Shown here piece by piece: positions 34,037 to 42,753 of a DNA stretch of 64,000 nt. Origin of the DNA: Paenibacillus taihuensis. Its GTDB lineage: Bacteria > Bacillota > Bacilli > Paenibacillales > Paenibacillaceae. Within the stretch, counting starts at the first letter, position 1. Each line of letters opens with the position of its first letter. The stretch is taken from positions 124,001 through 188,000 of the forward strand of contig NZ_QTTN01000004.1 of assembly GCF_003386535.1 (NCBI RefSeq), given 5' to 3'. Made by a program: the position numbers and the translations under genes. Below the pieces are notes generated by a model. That model ran no database searches. It saw nothing but the letters and a program-made list of their open reading frames with translations, and had not been told where the DNA came from.

Positions 34037-34738
34037 TTATGAGTAAGTTAGCTCGAGTATTTCCGCTACTTTCAAGGGCGAGATGGAAATCGATTTTCTC
34101 CCCGTTTGAATAATATGGTTCTTCTCAAGCGTCTTCAAAATAACAGAAACCGCCTCGCGAGTAGCGCCTATCATATTCGCTATATCCTGGTGTGTGATCG
34201 GCACGTCGATTCTTATATTCCCCTCATCCTCGACTCCGAATCGTTCGGATAGCTTGAATAATAGATGAAGGATGCGCTCTCGGACATCACCAAGGGCTAA
34301 CTTTTCGAGCATCTCATCCTTATCCTTAAGCACCATACTCAATTCCGATAACATTTTCATAGCAAGCAAAGGCCGTCCAGCGAGGAATTCTTCAAATTTT
34401 AGTTTAGGCACCGAACAGATCAATGTTTCATCCATCGTCTCGATGTAATAACCATTCGTTCCAAATGAAAAAGTGTCTATTTCCCCGAAGACGTTCCCTT
34501 TACCCAGAATCACCACCGTAAATTGCTTTCCTTCCGGAGTTATTTTATATAAACGCACTTTTCCTTCTTTAATAAAATACAGTCCGTCTTGAGCGGTCTC
34601 GGGCTTCTGTATGATAGTCCCTTTAGGAACAGTATCGAAATGTGTCATTGGGGATATATGATCGAGTTCATCTAAGTCATCGGGAGTCAGTACATCAAAA
34701 ATGCTCATTTTTGATAAGTAATATCGTTTATCTAACAT
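34037..34738 (-). CDS. Crp/Fnr family regulator 2 (no Fe-S cysteines)
   Basis: About 233 residues from ATG 34738; the open frame reaches 34873, but those codons are unlike the family. Sensor barrel KVRLYKITPEGKQFTVVILGKGNVFGEIDTFSFG, then dimer helix and HTH ITHQDIANMIGATREAVSVILKTL. Similar to regulator 1 over its whole length. The Arg-Glu pair of the Crp recognition helix is kept, but the second Arg of the Crp helix is replaced, which fits an operator with TGTAA instead of TGTGA. Ligand unknown. Confidence 0.88.
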   Translation of the reverse strand: MLDKRYYLSKMSIFDVLTPDDLDELDHISPMTHFDTVPKGTIIQKPETAQDGLYFIKEGKVRLYKITPEGKQFTVVILGKGNVFGEIDTFSFGTNGYYIETMDETLICSVPKLKFEEFLAGRPLLAMKMLSELSMVLKDKDEMLEKLALGDVRERILHLLFKLSERFGVEDEGNIRIDVPITHQDIANMIGATREAVSVILKTLEKNHIIQTGRKSISISPLKVAEILELTYS

Positions 34739-34837
34739 TCTGAGGTGCCCGCCTCCTCCTGCATTCTTAAGGATTGCCACGTTAGTTTTTCCTAAATAAT
34801 AATCGCTAATCCATTCAACAGTAAACGATTGATGCTT

Positions 34838-34880
34838 TGTAATGTAGCTTACTGAAACCAACATACAATTCACATTAAAC
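34838..34880 (+). promoter_or_regulatory. Crp/Fnr-type site and -10 box of the TDT channel gene
   Basis: TGTAA-TGTAGC-TTACT (34838-34853), 21 nt, TTAAAC (34875-34880). The -10 region ATTAAACTAGGTTT is identical to that before the MFS gene. On the opposite strand no -10 lies at the class II distance, so this site activates the plus-strand gene. Confidence 0.65.
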
Positions 34881-34969
34881 TAGGTTTATTCTCACATCAG
34901 CGGTGATTTTGCTGAATATCTTGGGCAAATTACTTAAATATCAGTTTATAAAGGAAAGGGGTATCGCAA

Positions 34970-35947
34970 TTGGGATCAATAGAAATGGAAAAAACAAATC
35001 AAAATTCTCTGCAATATTTATCTATCAACTCTTTTGGTTCCGTTATGGGAATACTCGGACTTTCGTTTGCTTGGAGGTTATCCCATAAATTGTTTGGAAC
35101 CTCACCGTTGATTTCAGAACTAATTGGTTTCTTAGGCATCCTTATATTTGTACTTCTGTGTATACTGTACACGATAAAGTGGGTCAAATATCCCCAGGTT
35201 GTTTATTCTGAATTTTCTAACCCTGTAGCCGGTAATTTCTTTGGGGCATTCACTGTAGGAATCCTGCTTCTTTCTTCATTCATTTCATCCTACAGCCAAC
35301 TTCTTGGCCAAGCATTATGGATTGTAGGTACCTGTTTAACCTTATTATTAAGCTATTTCATGGTGTCTCGTTTATTCAAAGCTAAACAAGATCTGCTTCA
35401 TGCTGTCCCCGCCATGTTAATTCCGGTTGTGGCTACATTAAATGTGCCAGTTACGTCCGTAACAATGTCGTTTGCATGGGTTCATGAATTGAACATGTTA
35501 TGTTTTGCAATAGGAGGCATTTCGGCCCTTATTTTCATGACGATTATCATTGCCCGTTTAATACACTACGAACCTATGGCTGCGGCCATGGCACCATCAT
35601 TGTTGATTTTGATTGCTCCATTTGAAGTCGGCTTTCTGGCCTATGTAGATACGACAAAGTCTATTGATTTGGTTGCCTCCATTTTGTTTTATTTCGGGCT
35701 TTTCCTATTCATAGTGCTATTCCCTAAGGCTTCCCATAAATCCATTCCGTTTGGCACAGCCTGGTGGGCATTAAGCTTTCCGATGGCTGCTCTTAGCAGT
35801 GCATCTTTAAAATATGCTCTACTTGCAACCAGCGGGCCGTTGAAGGTGCTTTCGGCTTTCATTCTCATCCTGGTTACATTTTTTATTGCTGTTATCTTTA
35901 TACGAACGATTAAGCACTTGATTAGTGGCACGCTGCTACGGGGTTAA
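34970..35947 (+). CDS. TDT/SLAC1 family anion channel or dicarboxylate-type transporter
   Basis: 325 residues with ten helices, the tellurite-resistance/dicarboxylate transporter fold: SFGSVMGILGLSFAWRL at the first helix, NFFGAFTVGILLLSSF, and WVHELNMLCFAIGG. Start is TTG 34970 with AAAGGGG eight bases before it. Its last 12 bases overlap the end of the convergent ABC gene. Expression is predicted to depend on the Crp/Fnr paralogues. Members move sulfite, nitrate, chloride or malate. Confidence 0.82.
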   Translation: MGSIEMEKTNQNSLQYLSINSFGSVMGILGLSFAWRLSHKLFGTSPLISELIGFLGILIFVLLCILYTIKWVKYPQVVYSEFSNPVAGNFFGAFTVGILLLSSFISSYSQLLGQALWIVGTCLTLLLSYFMVSRLFKAKQDLLHAVPAMLIPVVATLNVPVTSVTMSFAWVHELNMLCFAIGGISALIFMTIIIARLIHYEPMAAAMAPSLLILIAPFEVGFLAYVDTTKSIDLVASILFYFGLFLFIVLFPKASHKSIPFGTAWWALSFPMAALSSASLKYALLATSGPLKVLSAFILILVTFFIAVIFIRTIKHLISGTLLRG

Positions 35948-37495
35948 CCCCGCGGATTTTAGCCAGTTTTCAGCCACCTCACGTGCTTTCTGGCCTTCTA
36001 GATCTACTTTTGCATTTAATTCGGCCATAACCTTGTCGTCGAGTTTACCTGCAAGTTGATTAAGTGTCTGCTCGAGCTCCGGATGAGCTTTCAACGTATC
36101 GTCACGAATGATGGGGACAGCATAATAGGGCGGGAAATACTGTTTATCGTCCACCATAACCTTTAAGTGAAATGCCGGTATACGTCCATCTGTGGAGTAG
36201 GCGTCATTAACGTCGACCTTTCCATCTCTTACAGCAGCATAAGTTAATCCGGGATCTAATCCCTTTGTCCCTTTGAATTTTATTCCGTATGCAGTCTGCA
36301 AGCCTTTGTATCCATCAGGTCTCTCCAGAAATTCTTGCGTCGCTCCAAATACAAGATTTGGAGCATGACGCGATAATTCTGAAATCGTGGAGACGCCGAG
36401 TTCTTGTGCTTCTTCGTTTCTCATGGCCAGAGAATAAGTGTTGTTGAACCCTAATGGCTTCAACCAAGTCACTTTGAATTGCTCTTCATAGGCTTGTTTC
36501 ACTTTCTGATAAGTGAGTTCTGGATTTCCACCGACCGGCTGCTTCATTAGGATCTCCGTCCAACCTGTTCCGGTATATTCAGGATATAGATCAATGTTCC
36601 CTCCGATAAGCGCGTTGTGAGTAACCGCCGAGCCTCCCAAATAAGGTTTACGAACGACCTTTAGGTCCGTTTTTGCTTCAATCAACGAAGACATCAATTG
36701 GACCAGAATATCCTGCTCTGTGAAAGCTTTTCCGCCTACGACTATGGTATCGGATCCACCAGACTGTCCGAAACGCATCATAATGCCTACTGCAAAAGCT
36801 AAAAGCAACAACGAATATAGAGCGATATCAACACTCCTGGCCATCCTCGATTTCCGTTTTCTATTCCTAAGCCCACGAGGTATAATGGTCTTCTCCATTC
36901 GTCCTAACAAATAATCGAATAAAAGTGCGATTAAGGCTGCCGGAATCGTGCCCGCCAAGATCAATTCCGTATTGACGGTGGATATGCCACGAAAAATCAA
37001 ATCTCCGAGTCCCCCAGCTCCAATGAGTGAAGCGAGAGTAGCTACACCAATAATCATGACTGCAGCAGTGCGGATTCCCGCCATGATGACATTCAGCGCT
37101 AATGGAAGCTCTACTTTGAACATGACCTGTAAATTGGTCATCCCCATGCCAATGCCAGCTTCCTTAATGGGCGCTTCCACATTCATGACCCCTGTATATG
37201 TATTCCTGATTATCGGCAGAACGGCATAAACAGTCAGAGCCACGATGGCTGGAGTAAAGCCAATCCCGAATATGGGAATCATGAAACCCAGTAAAGCTAA
37301 ACTAGGAATGGTCTGAAAAAGAGATGCTATTCCGATAACTAGAGGAGCCAATTTAGGGGCCCGAGTCAACAACAGTCCTGAAGGAATCGAGATCATAATC
37401 GCTATGATTAGCGCGATTAAAGAAATCTGTATATGTTCCAAAGTCGCGTGAAGGATATCTTCTCTACGGTTGATAAACACTTCCCAAATATTCAT
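35936..37495 (-). CDS. Opu/Egt-type ABC permease fused to its substrate-binding domain
   Basis: 519 residues. Residues about 15-210 form the permease (SIPSGLLLTRAPKL, VGVATLASLIGAGGLGDLIFRGI), then one anchoring helix near 222-240 and an outside binding domain with GGKAFTEQDILVQLMSSLI, LIGGNIDLYPEYTGTGWTEIL and ending in an OpuAC-like tail. Such fusions import glycine betaine, choline, carnitine (OpuF) or ergothioneine (EgtU). The thiol-redox surroundings make ergothioneine worth considering, but the sequence does not decide. Coupled to the ATPase gene 13 bases upstream. Confidence 0.88.
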   Translation of the reverse strand: MNIWEVFINRREDILHATLEHIQISLIALIIAIMISIPSGLLLTRAPKLAPLVIGIASLFQTIPSLALLGFMIPIFGIGFTPAIVALTVYAVLPIIRNTYTGVMNVEAPIKEAGIGMGMTNLQVMFKVELPLALNVIMAGIRTAAVMIIGVATLASLIGAGGLGDLIFRGISTVNTELILAGTIPAALIALLFDYLLGRMEKTIIPRGLRNRKRKSRMARSVDIALYSLLLLAFAVGIMMRFGQSGGSDTIVVGGKAFTEQDILVQLMSSLIEAKTDLKVVRKPYLGGSAVTHNALIGGNIDLYPEYTGTGWTEILMKQPVGGNPELTYQKVKQAYEEQFKVTWLKPLGFNNTYSLAMRNEEAQELGVSTISELSRHAPNLVFGATQEFLERPDGYKGLQTAYGIKFKGTKGLDPGLTYAAVRDGKVDVNDAYSTDGRIPAFHLKVMVDDKQYFPPYYAVPIIRDDTLKAHPELEQTLNQLAGKLDDKVMAELNAKVDLEGQKAREVAENWLKSAGLTP

Positions 37496-37508
37496 GGCCG
37501 CCTCCGTA

Positions 37509-38618
37509 TTAGAGCTGTTTCAACAATGCATTAATCAAACAAGAATTTGTAATCAACCCAGCCAGTTGTCCGCTGTGATCTGTTACTGGCAGGTTGTGAA
37601 TTCCGTGCAGCTTCATGAGATCCACGGCTTCGATTACGCCTGTACCGACAGGAACAGTTACAATATTGGCATTCATAATATCCTGCAAGACAAGCTCCTC
37701 TTGCCGAAATTGATCTTCAAGCATTTCTTTCGTGACTAAACCCTTAAGCACTCGGTTGTTGTCGATGACAAGCAATCCATTCACATGGTGCTTTCTCATC
37801 AGCTTTGCTCCGTATGCCAGACCTCTTGTCAAATAAACAGTTACCGGACTAAGCAGCATTACGTCTTCTACCGATAACTTTGCCGACTTGCTTAAACGCT
37901 CTTCACCGATAAAAGTGCGAACGAAATCATTCTCGGGGCGCCTTATGATGTACTCCGGCGTGTCCGCTTGGACGATTTCCCCGTCTTTCATAAGAACGAT
38001 GCGATCGGCTATTTTCAACGCTTCGTCCATATCGTGTGAAACAAAGACGATCGTCTTCTTTACTTCTTCATTCAAGCGGATAAGTTCATCTTGAAGCTGC
38101 TCTCTGCTTATGGGATCGAGTGCGCTGAACGGCTCATCCATCAAAATAATGGATGGTTCCGCCGCCATCGCGCGGATGACGCCTATTCTTTGCTGCTGCC
38201 CCCCGCTTAACTCCGACGGATAACGGTTTTTATACAAACTCGGATTAAGACCGACCAGGTCCATCAACTCGTCAGTCCTGCGTTCATAGGCACTCTTATC
38301 CATTTTTTTTAATCTTGGGACGATTTCCACGTTATCCTTGATTTTCATATGAGGAAAGAGGCCGATATGCTGGATGACGTATCCGATATTCCTACGGAGT
38401 TCAATTGGATTGATTTTCGAGATATCCTGTCCATCAACAAGTATTTTGCCCGAAGTGGGCTCGACCAGTCGATTAATCATCTTCATGGTTGTTGTTTTTC
38501 CGCAGCCGCTTGGACCGATCAACGTGACTAACTCGCCTCTTTTTATTTCCAAATTTATTCCTTTCAGCACAAGATTGTTATCTTTGTATTTCTTGACTAC
38601 GTCTCTGAACTGTATCAT
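37509..38618 (-). CDS. ABC ATP-binding protein with tandem CBS domains (OpuCA/EgtV type)
   Basis: 369 residues. Walker A GPSGCGKTT near residue 35, QHIGLFP Q-loop, signature LSGGQQQRIGVIRA near 138, Walker B ILMDEPFSALDP and H-loop SHDMDEA. From about 250 on two CBS motifs (VEDVMLLSPVTVYLTRG; LQDIMNANIVTVPVGTGVIEAVDLM) that in OpuA-type systems sense ionic strength or nucleotides. Works with the fused permease/binding protein downstream. Confidence 0.93.
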   Translation of the reverse strand: MIQFRDVVKKYKDNNLVLKGINLEIKRGELVTLIGPSGCGKTTTMKMINRLVEPTSGKILVDGQDISKINPIELRRNIGYVIQHIGLFPHMKIKDNVEIVPRLKKMDKSAYERRTDELMDLVGLNPSLYKNRYPSELSGGQQQRIGVIRAMAAEPSIILMDEPFSALDPISREQLQDELIRLNEEVKKTIVFVSHDMDEALKIADRIVLMKDGEIVQADTPEYIIRRPENDFVRTFIGEERLSKSAKLSVEDVMLLSPVTVYLTRGLAYGAKLMRKHHVNGLLVIDNNRVLKGLVTKEMLEDQFRQEELVLQDIMNANIVTVPVGTGVIEAVDLMKLHGIHNLPVTDHSGQLAGLITNSCLINALLKQL

Positions 38619-38783
38619 TTAAGCACCTCGTATCCTGTTTCTCACGAACAAGTAAACATTTATATTATGTAGTCCAGGACCGAGCATTATCAGTAAATGA
38701 ATAAGTATAAAACACAAATGAATGATTCATCCTATTTCGGATGGTTTAAATTTGCATTCATGCATGAACGGAGGCGTACAACG

Positions 38784-39737
38784 ATGAATAAAGTCATTAT
38801 CATTGGTACCGGTCCAGCGGGGCTTACTGCCGCTATTTATTTAGCTCGTGCCAATTTAGATCCGATTATTATCGAAGGTCCGGAACCAGGGGGACAATTG
38901 ACCACCACCACCGAAGTCGAGAATTTCCCAGGTTTCCCGGAAGGGATTATGGGACCGGATCTCATCGCTAACATGCGTAAACAAGCTGAACGCTTTGGGG
39001 CTGCTTTTCGGACGGGTTGGGTGAATCAAGTGGAAATGAGTAATCGCCCCTTTAAAGTAGTGATTGAAGGAGGCGAGGAGCTGCTAGCCGAGTCGATTAT
39101 TATTTCTACCGGTGCTTCTGCGAAGTATCTGGGGATTCCGGGGGAGCAAGAAAATATCGGACGTGGTGTCAGCACGTGCGCTACCTGCGATGGATTCTTC
39201 TTCCGTGGCAAAAAAATAATCGTGGTCGGAGGTGGAGACTCTGCAATGGAGGAAGCCCACTTTCTAACAAAGTTCGCAACGGAGGTTCACCTTGTACATC
39301 GCCGTGAGGAGCTCCGAGCATCGAAAATTATGCAAGATCGTGCACGGAATAACAGTAAGATCACATGGGGACTTAATAAAGTACCTTTAGAGGTTATTGC
39401 AAGCGAGAGTGGCGTAAAAGGTCTTAAAGTATTGAACAATGCTACGGGGAATGAAGAAGTGATAGAGACAGATGGTGTATTTGTTACCATCGGTCATACA
39501 CCAAACACGGGATTCTTAAATGGGCAAATCGACATTAATGAGATTGGCTATATTAATGTAAAACCGGGGACTTCCGAGACGAATATCACTGGTGTATTTG
39601 CATGCGGCGATGTCCAAGATAGTAAATATCGTCAAGCAATTACTGCTGCAGGAAGCGGATGTATGGCAGCCATGGACTGCGAGAAGTTCCTCGATGGGCA
39701 TGCCGTTCAAGATTGGAGTCAGACATTATCGGTATGA
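38784..39737 (+). CDS. trxB: Thioredoxin-disulfide reductase
   Basis: 317 residues, the usual size. FAD loop IIGTGPAGLTAAIYLARA, redox motif CATC (STCATCDGFFF near residue 134), NADPH loop VVGGGDSAMEEAHFL and FACGDVQDSKYRQAITAAGSGCMAA at the C-terminus. ATG 38784 follows GGAGG by nine bases; upstream codons are not family-like. Likely an additional copy for the thioredoxins and azoreductases of this region, though the main trxB of the genome is not in view for comparison. Confidence 0.93.
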   Translation: MNKVIIIGTGPAGLTAAIYLARANLDPIIIEGPEPGGQLTTTTEVENFPGFPEGIMGPDLIANMRKQAERFGAAFRTGWVNQVEMSNRPFKVVIEGGEELLAESIIISTGASAKYLGIPGEQENIGRGVSTCATCDGFFFRGKKIIVVGGGDSAMEEAHFLTKFATEVHLVHRREELRASKIMQDRARNNSKITWGLNKVPLEVIASESGVKGLKVLNNATGNEEVIETDGVFVTIGHTPNTGFLNGQIDINEIGYINVKPGTSETNITGVFACGDVQDSKYRQAITAAGSGCMAAMDCEKFLDGHAVQDWSQTLSV

Positions 39738-39764
39738 CTGAACATAAACACATAAAGCCTAAAA

Positions 39765-39795
39765 CAAGCCGGATCGATTTTGTCGACCCGGCTTG
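39765..39795. terminator. Hairpin between trxB and the azoreductase operon
   Basis: CAAGCCGG pairs with CCGGCTTG; GATTTTG loop. Convergent genes on both sides. Confidence 0.65.
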
Positions 39796-39810
39796 AATTC
39801 ATTTCATGCA

Positions 39811-40494
39811 TTAGAACGTCTTCGCAATCTCACGCGCTCTTCGGATTGTTTTGTCTATAATCGTCTTTGCTTGATCCGAAGCTGATGCGGTGCCTTCTAC
39901 AAAGATCCCTTCCAAGCTTGGAACACCAAGAAATTTCATGATCACGTTCAGGTGGCGATGCCCCATCTCGAAAGCGGCAAAGTCAGATCCAGGCGACAAT
40001 ACGCTTCCGCTGGCTTGAATATGAACCGCTTTTTTGTCTTCTAATAATCCAACCGGACCTTTGCCTGCGACATACTGGAATGTCTTCCCCGCTACGCAGA
40101 TCGAATCGATATAGGCCTTCAACACGGGCGGAAATGAGAAGTTCCAAATGGGGTTCACAAAAATATATTTATCCACTTCCACAAATTGATCCACGAGTTC
40201 GTTTAAACGATTGATTTTGATCTGTTCTGCAGCGGATAATGACTTGCCTTCCCCCGCTTTCTTCCAACCGTTCAATACAACGGCATCGATCTCCGGTATG
40301 TTCGATTTATAAAGATCAAGGTGAATGACTTCGTCGTTAGGATTTGCTTTTCTATACGTCTCTATAAACGCAGCGCCAACGGACATGCTATATGAATGCT
40401 CTGGATTCTTGGGATGAGCCGTTATATACAACACTTTATGCTTGCGGCCATCGTCTTTATTAGAGCTGAAGATTTTTTTAAGAAGCTGGATCAT
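39811..40494 (-). CDS. azoR: FMN-dependent NADH-azoreductase (paralogue 1, with N-terminal extension)
   Basis: 227 residues, flavodoxin-like. [28 protein letters not shown] (FMN phosphate loop), [30 protein letters not shown] (FMN ring pocket), and [30 protein letters not shown]. An N-terminal stretch of about 18 residues ([20 protein letters not shown]) is absent from its neighbour. These enzymes reduce quinones and azo compounds by two electrons and protect against electrophiles. Second gene of a two-gene operon. Confidence 0.93.
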   Translation of the reverse strand: MIQLLKKIFSSNKDDGRKHKVLYITAHPKNPEHSYSMSVGAAFIETYRKANPNDEVIHLDLYKSNIPEIDAVVLNGWKKAGEGKSLSAAEQIKINRLNELVDQFVEVDKYIFVNPIWNFSFPPVLKAYIDSICVAGKTFQYVAGKGPVGLLEDKKAVHIQASGSVLSPGSDFAAFEMGHRHLNVIMKFLGVPSLEGIFVEGTASASDQAKTIIDKTIRRAREIAKTF

Positions 40495-40516
40495 GTTAAC
40501 ATGACTCCCTCAATAG

Positions 40517-41155
40517 TTAGAATGTTCTTGCAAGGTTCCAAGCTTGTTGAATGGCATTCTCTTTAATTTGACGAGCTTGATCTGCCGCTGCCGCCATGCC
40601 TTCTACGAATATAGCCTCAAAGCTTGGAACGCCAATGAATTTCATAATAACGTCCAGATGACGATGGCCAATTTCAAAATCAGCATAATCGGAGCCTGGA
40701 GACAATGCGCTGCCACTAGCTTGAATGTGGATGGCCTTTTTGTTGTCTAGAAGACCCACAGGACCTTTATCCGTATATTTAAATGTTTTTCCAGCAACGC
40801 AAATCGAGTCAATGTAGGCTTTCAGTACTGGAGGATACGAGAAGTTCCATGTCGGGTTAACGAATACGTATTTATCTGCTTCTACGAATTGATCAACCAA
40901 CTCGCCGAGTCGAGCGACCTTCGTTTGTTCCGCGTTCGATAGTTCATTGAATGCCGTCCCGGATCCCAACTTCTCCCAAGCGCTAAATACGTCAGCATCG
41001 AGACGCGGGATATCCATTTTGAACAGATCTAGATGAACGATATCGTCGTTTGGATTGGCTGCTTGGTAGGCTTCAAGAAATTGTTTGCCAACCGCCAAGC
41101 TATACGAAGCTTCGGTTTCATTCGGATGTGCGGTGATATACAAAACTGTGGACAT
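40517..41155 (-). CDS. azoR: FMN-dependent NADH-azoreductase (paralogue 2)
   Basis: 212 residues, closely similar to paralogue 1 along its length ([60 protein letters not shown]). First gene of the operon; 22 bases separate the two, so a tandem duplication is likely. An imperfect dyad around GTTAACTA...TAGTAAC (41257-41277) lies upstream and could be an operator for a quinone-sensing repressor, but no such gene is present. Confidence 0.93.
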   Translation of the reverse strand: MSTVLYITAHPNETEASYSLAVGKQFLEAYQAANPNDDIVHLDLFKMDIPRLDADVFSAWEKLGSGTAFNELSNAEQTKVARLGELVDQFVEADKYVFVNPTWNFSYPPVLKAYIDSICVAGKTFKYTDKGPVGLLDNKKAIHIQASGSALSPGSDYADFEIGHRHLDVIMKFIGVPSFEAIFVEGMAAAADQARQIKENAIQQAWNLARTF

Positions 41156-41311
41156 AATCGTAATCCTTCTTTCAATTTTTATTCGGAATTTACTCCGTTT
41201 ACGTTTATATCGATAAACGCACTTATTATTTATTAAGCTTCTTACTTTTTGTATGTTACTATAGAATGTTAGTTAACGTCAAATACAATTTATCCCTAAT
41301 TGCGCAACGCA

Positions 41312-41342
41312 AAAAAACGGATCGGCTGAACGCCATCCGTTT
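41312..41342 (-). terminator. Terminator of the alpha/beta hydrolase gene
   Basis: AAACGGAT / ATCCGTTT stem followed on the minus strand by TTTTTTG. Confidence 0.8.
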
Positions 41343-41364
41343 CATTTGTGTTTAAAAGGGTATG

Positions 41365-42228
41365 CTAAAATCCGTAAACCCGACAAAAAAATGATTTGAT
41401 TAATCTAGCAACCGTGAAGCTCTCTTCCTCGAGGACAAAGTGCCCGCCACATAACAGCACGAGTTCGACACATGTTAGTTCCCGTGCGAGCGAATATGCC
41501 CCCTCTAAGGTGAATATAAAATCGTTCTTTCCCCAGGCGATCAAGGTCGGTGGCTGATAGGTCCTTAAATACTGCTGCCATCTCGGGTACTGCTCCACGT
41601 TATTTCGGTAATCATAGCCTAATGCCAACTGAATCGCGGCATTGCCCGGTCGATCGAGGAAACACTGGTCCATGATATAACCGTCCGGACTAATTCGAAA
41701 AAGATCGCATGCGCCATAGGTATATTGTTTCTTGGTGAAATGAACATCGACAAGCGCGGCAAACGCGGCCTTGTTCTCTGGACTTGGATCCGCCCAAAGC
41801 GCCTTAAACAAGTCAAATGGTTGCCCAAGCCCTTCAGCATGCGCAACTGCGTTCTGGATCACAAAACCCAATACCCGTTCTGGATGTCGGATAGCGAGCC
41901 TGAAACCGACAGGGCCCCCGTAATCATGACAATATAAAATATACTGCGGTATGCAAAGTCCATTAATTAATTGTTCGATTACCAATGAAAGATGTTCAAA
42001 CGTATATGAGAACTCATCCAATGAGGGCATGCTGCTGTTTCCGTATCCGGGATAGTCTGGTGCAATGACATAATAGCAATCGGCCAATAGCGGTATTAAA
42101 TCCCGAAACATATGAGAAGAACTCGGAAATCCATGTAGAAGAATAATCGCCGGGTTCCGCGGATTCCCTGCTTCGCGAAAAAAGACTTCGGTCCCTTCGA
42201 CGTTCATTTTCTTATACTGCACTTCCAT
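41365..42228 (-). CDS. Alpha/beta hydrolase with Asp nucleophile (haloalkane dehalogenase / epoxide hydrolase type)
   Basis: 287 residues. Oxyanion-hole motif LLHGFPSSSHMFRDL near residue 31, nucleophile elbow YCHDYGGPVG near 104 with Asp where esterases have Ser, a cap region, the acid region IAWGKNDFIF near 235 and catalytic His in CGGHFVLEEES near 265. An Asp nucleophile points to dehalogenases or epoxide hydrolases. The substrate is unknown; detoxification would fit the locus. Confidence 0.88.
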   Translation of the reverse strand: MEVQYKKMNVEGTEVFFREAGNPRNPAIILLHGFPSSSHMFRDLIPLLADCYYVIAPDYPGYGNSSMPSLDEFSYTFEHLSLVIEQLINGLCIPQYILYCHDYGGPVGFRLAIRHPERVLGFVIQNAVAHAEGLGQPFDLFKALWADPSPENKAAFAALVDVHFTKKQYTYGACDLFRISPDGYIMDQCFLDRPGNAAIQLALGYDYRNNVEQYPRWQQYLRTYQPPTLIAWGKNDFIFTLEGAYSLARELTCVELVLLCGGHFVLEEESFTVARLIKSFFCRVYGF

Positions 42229-42345
42229 GGATATCCGTAGCTCTCCCTCCTTGCAAGTTCAACCGTCTTAGTATGAATATGAACAGAGCATTCATCTGAG
42301 ACCTAGAATAGCTGTAGATCGTCGCGCAACCTTGATAAACAAAAA

Positions 42346-42375
42346 AGATGGTTGTCCCGACTTGAGCAACCATCT
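42346..42375 (-). terminator. Terminator of the pirin 2 operon
   Basis: AGATGGTTG / CAACCATCT stem followed on the minus strand by TTTTTTG. Confidence 0.85.
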
Positions 42376-42405
42376 CTTCCGTTTAAGTCTATTGTTACTC
42401 TGGTT

Positions 42406-42741
42406 CTACTCTAGGAAATTGGAAGGCAAATAACGAATATCGCGACTGCTGCCGATACTTAATACTCTATCGGTCTCATTATAATGAAATTCGCCATCTC
42501 CTGAATAAAACCACGTTTTCTGCTGAAGCCCATTGTCAAGCTCGTCAAAAATAAATACATTCAGTTCTTGTCTCCACTTGAGCAATTCAGCAATTTCCAT
42601 TTCCATTCCCTCTGGAAGAAAAACGGTGATCTGTTTTCTATCGTTATCTTGGGCCGTCACTTTAAATTGAATCTGCGGATTAGCGTCTGTATCTACGAAC
42701 GTCCGCCCGCCTACAGCATGCTTGATCAAAAATCTGGCCAT
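42406..42741 (-). CDS. Uncharacterised 111-residue protein coupled to pirin 2
   Basis: No family recognised. The protein is mostly beta strand by pattern: FLIKHAVGGRTFVDTD, IQFKVTAQDNDRKQITVFLPEGMEMEIAELLKWRQELNVFIFDEL, QKTWFYSGDGEFHYNETDR. No signal peptide, helix or Cys. GGAGG precedes the ATG and the pirin stop lies 12 bases upstream, so it is made from the pirin transcript. Perhaps a small partner of the pirin. Confidence 0.7.
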   Translation of the reverse strand: MARFLIKHAVGGRTFVDTDANPQIQFKVTAQDNDRKQITVFLPEGMEMEIAELLKWRQELNVFIFDELDNGLQQKTWFYSGDGEFHYNETDRVLSIGSSRDIRYLPSNFLE

Positions 42742-42753
42742 TATGGCTCCTCC

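Noticed and set aside
33199-34738. Classical oxygen-sensing Fnr for the two Crp/Fnr genes
   Set aside because: No cluster of four cysteines is present in either protein, and the sites are TGTAA-type rather than TTGAT-type.
41257-41277. Quinone-repressor operator before the azoreductase operon
   Set aside because: The dyad GTTAACTA/TAGTAAC is imperfect and no MarR/DUF24-type repressor gene is in the window, so it is only mentioned with the gene.
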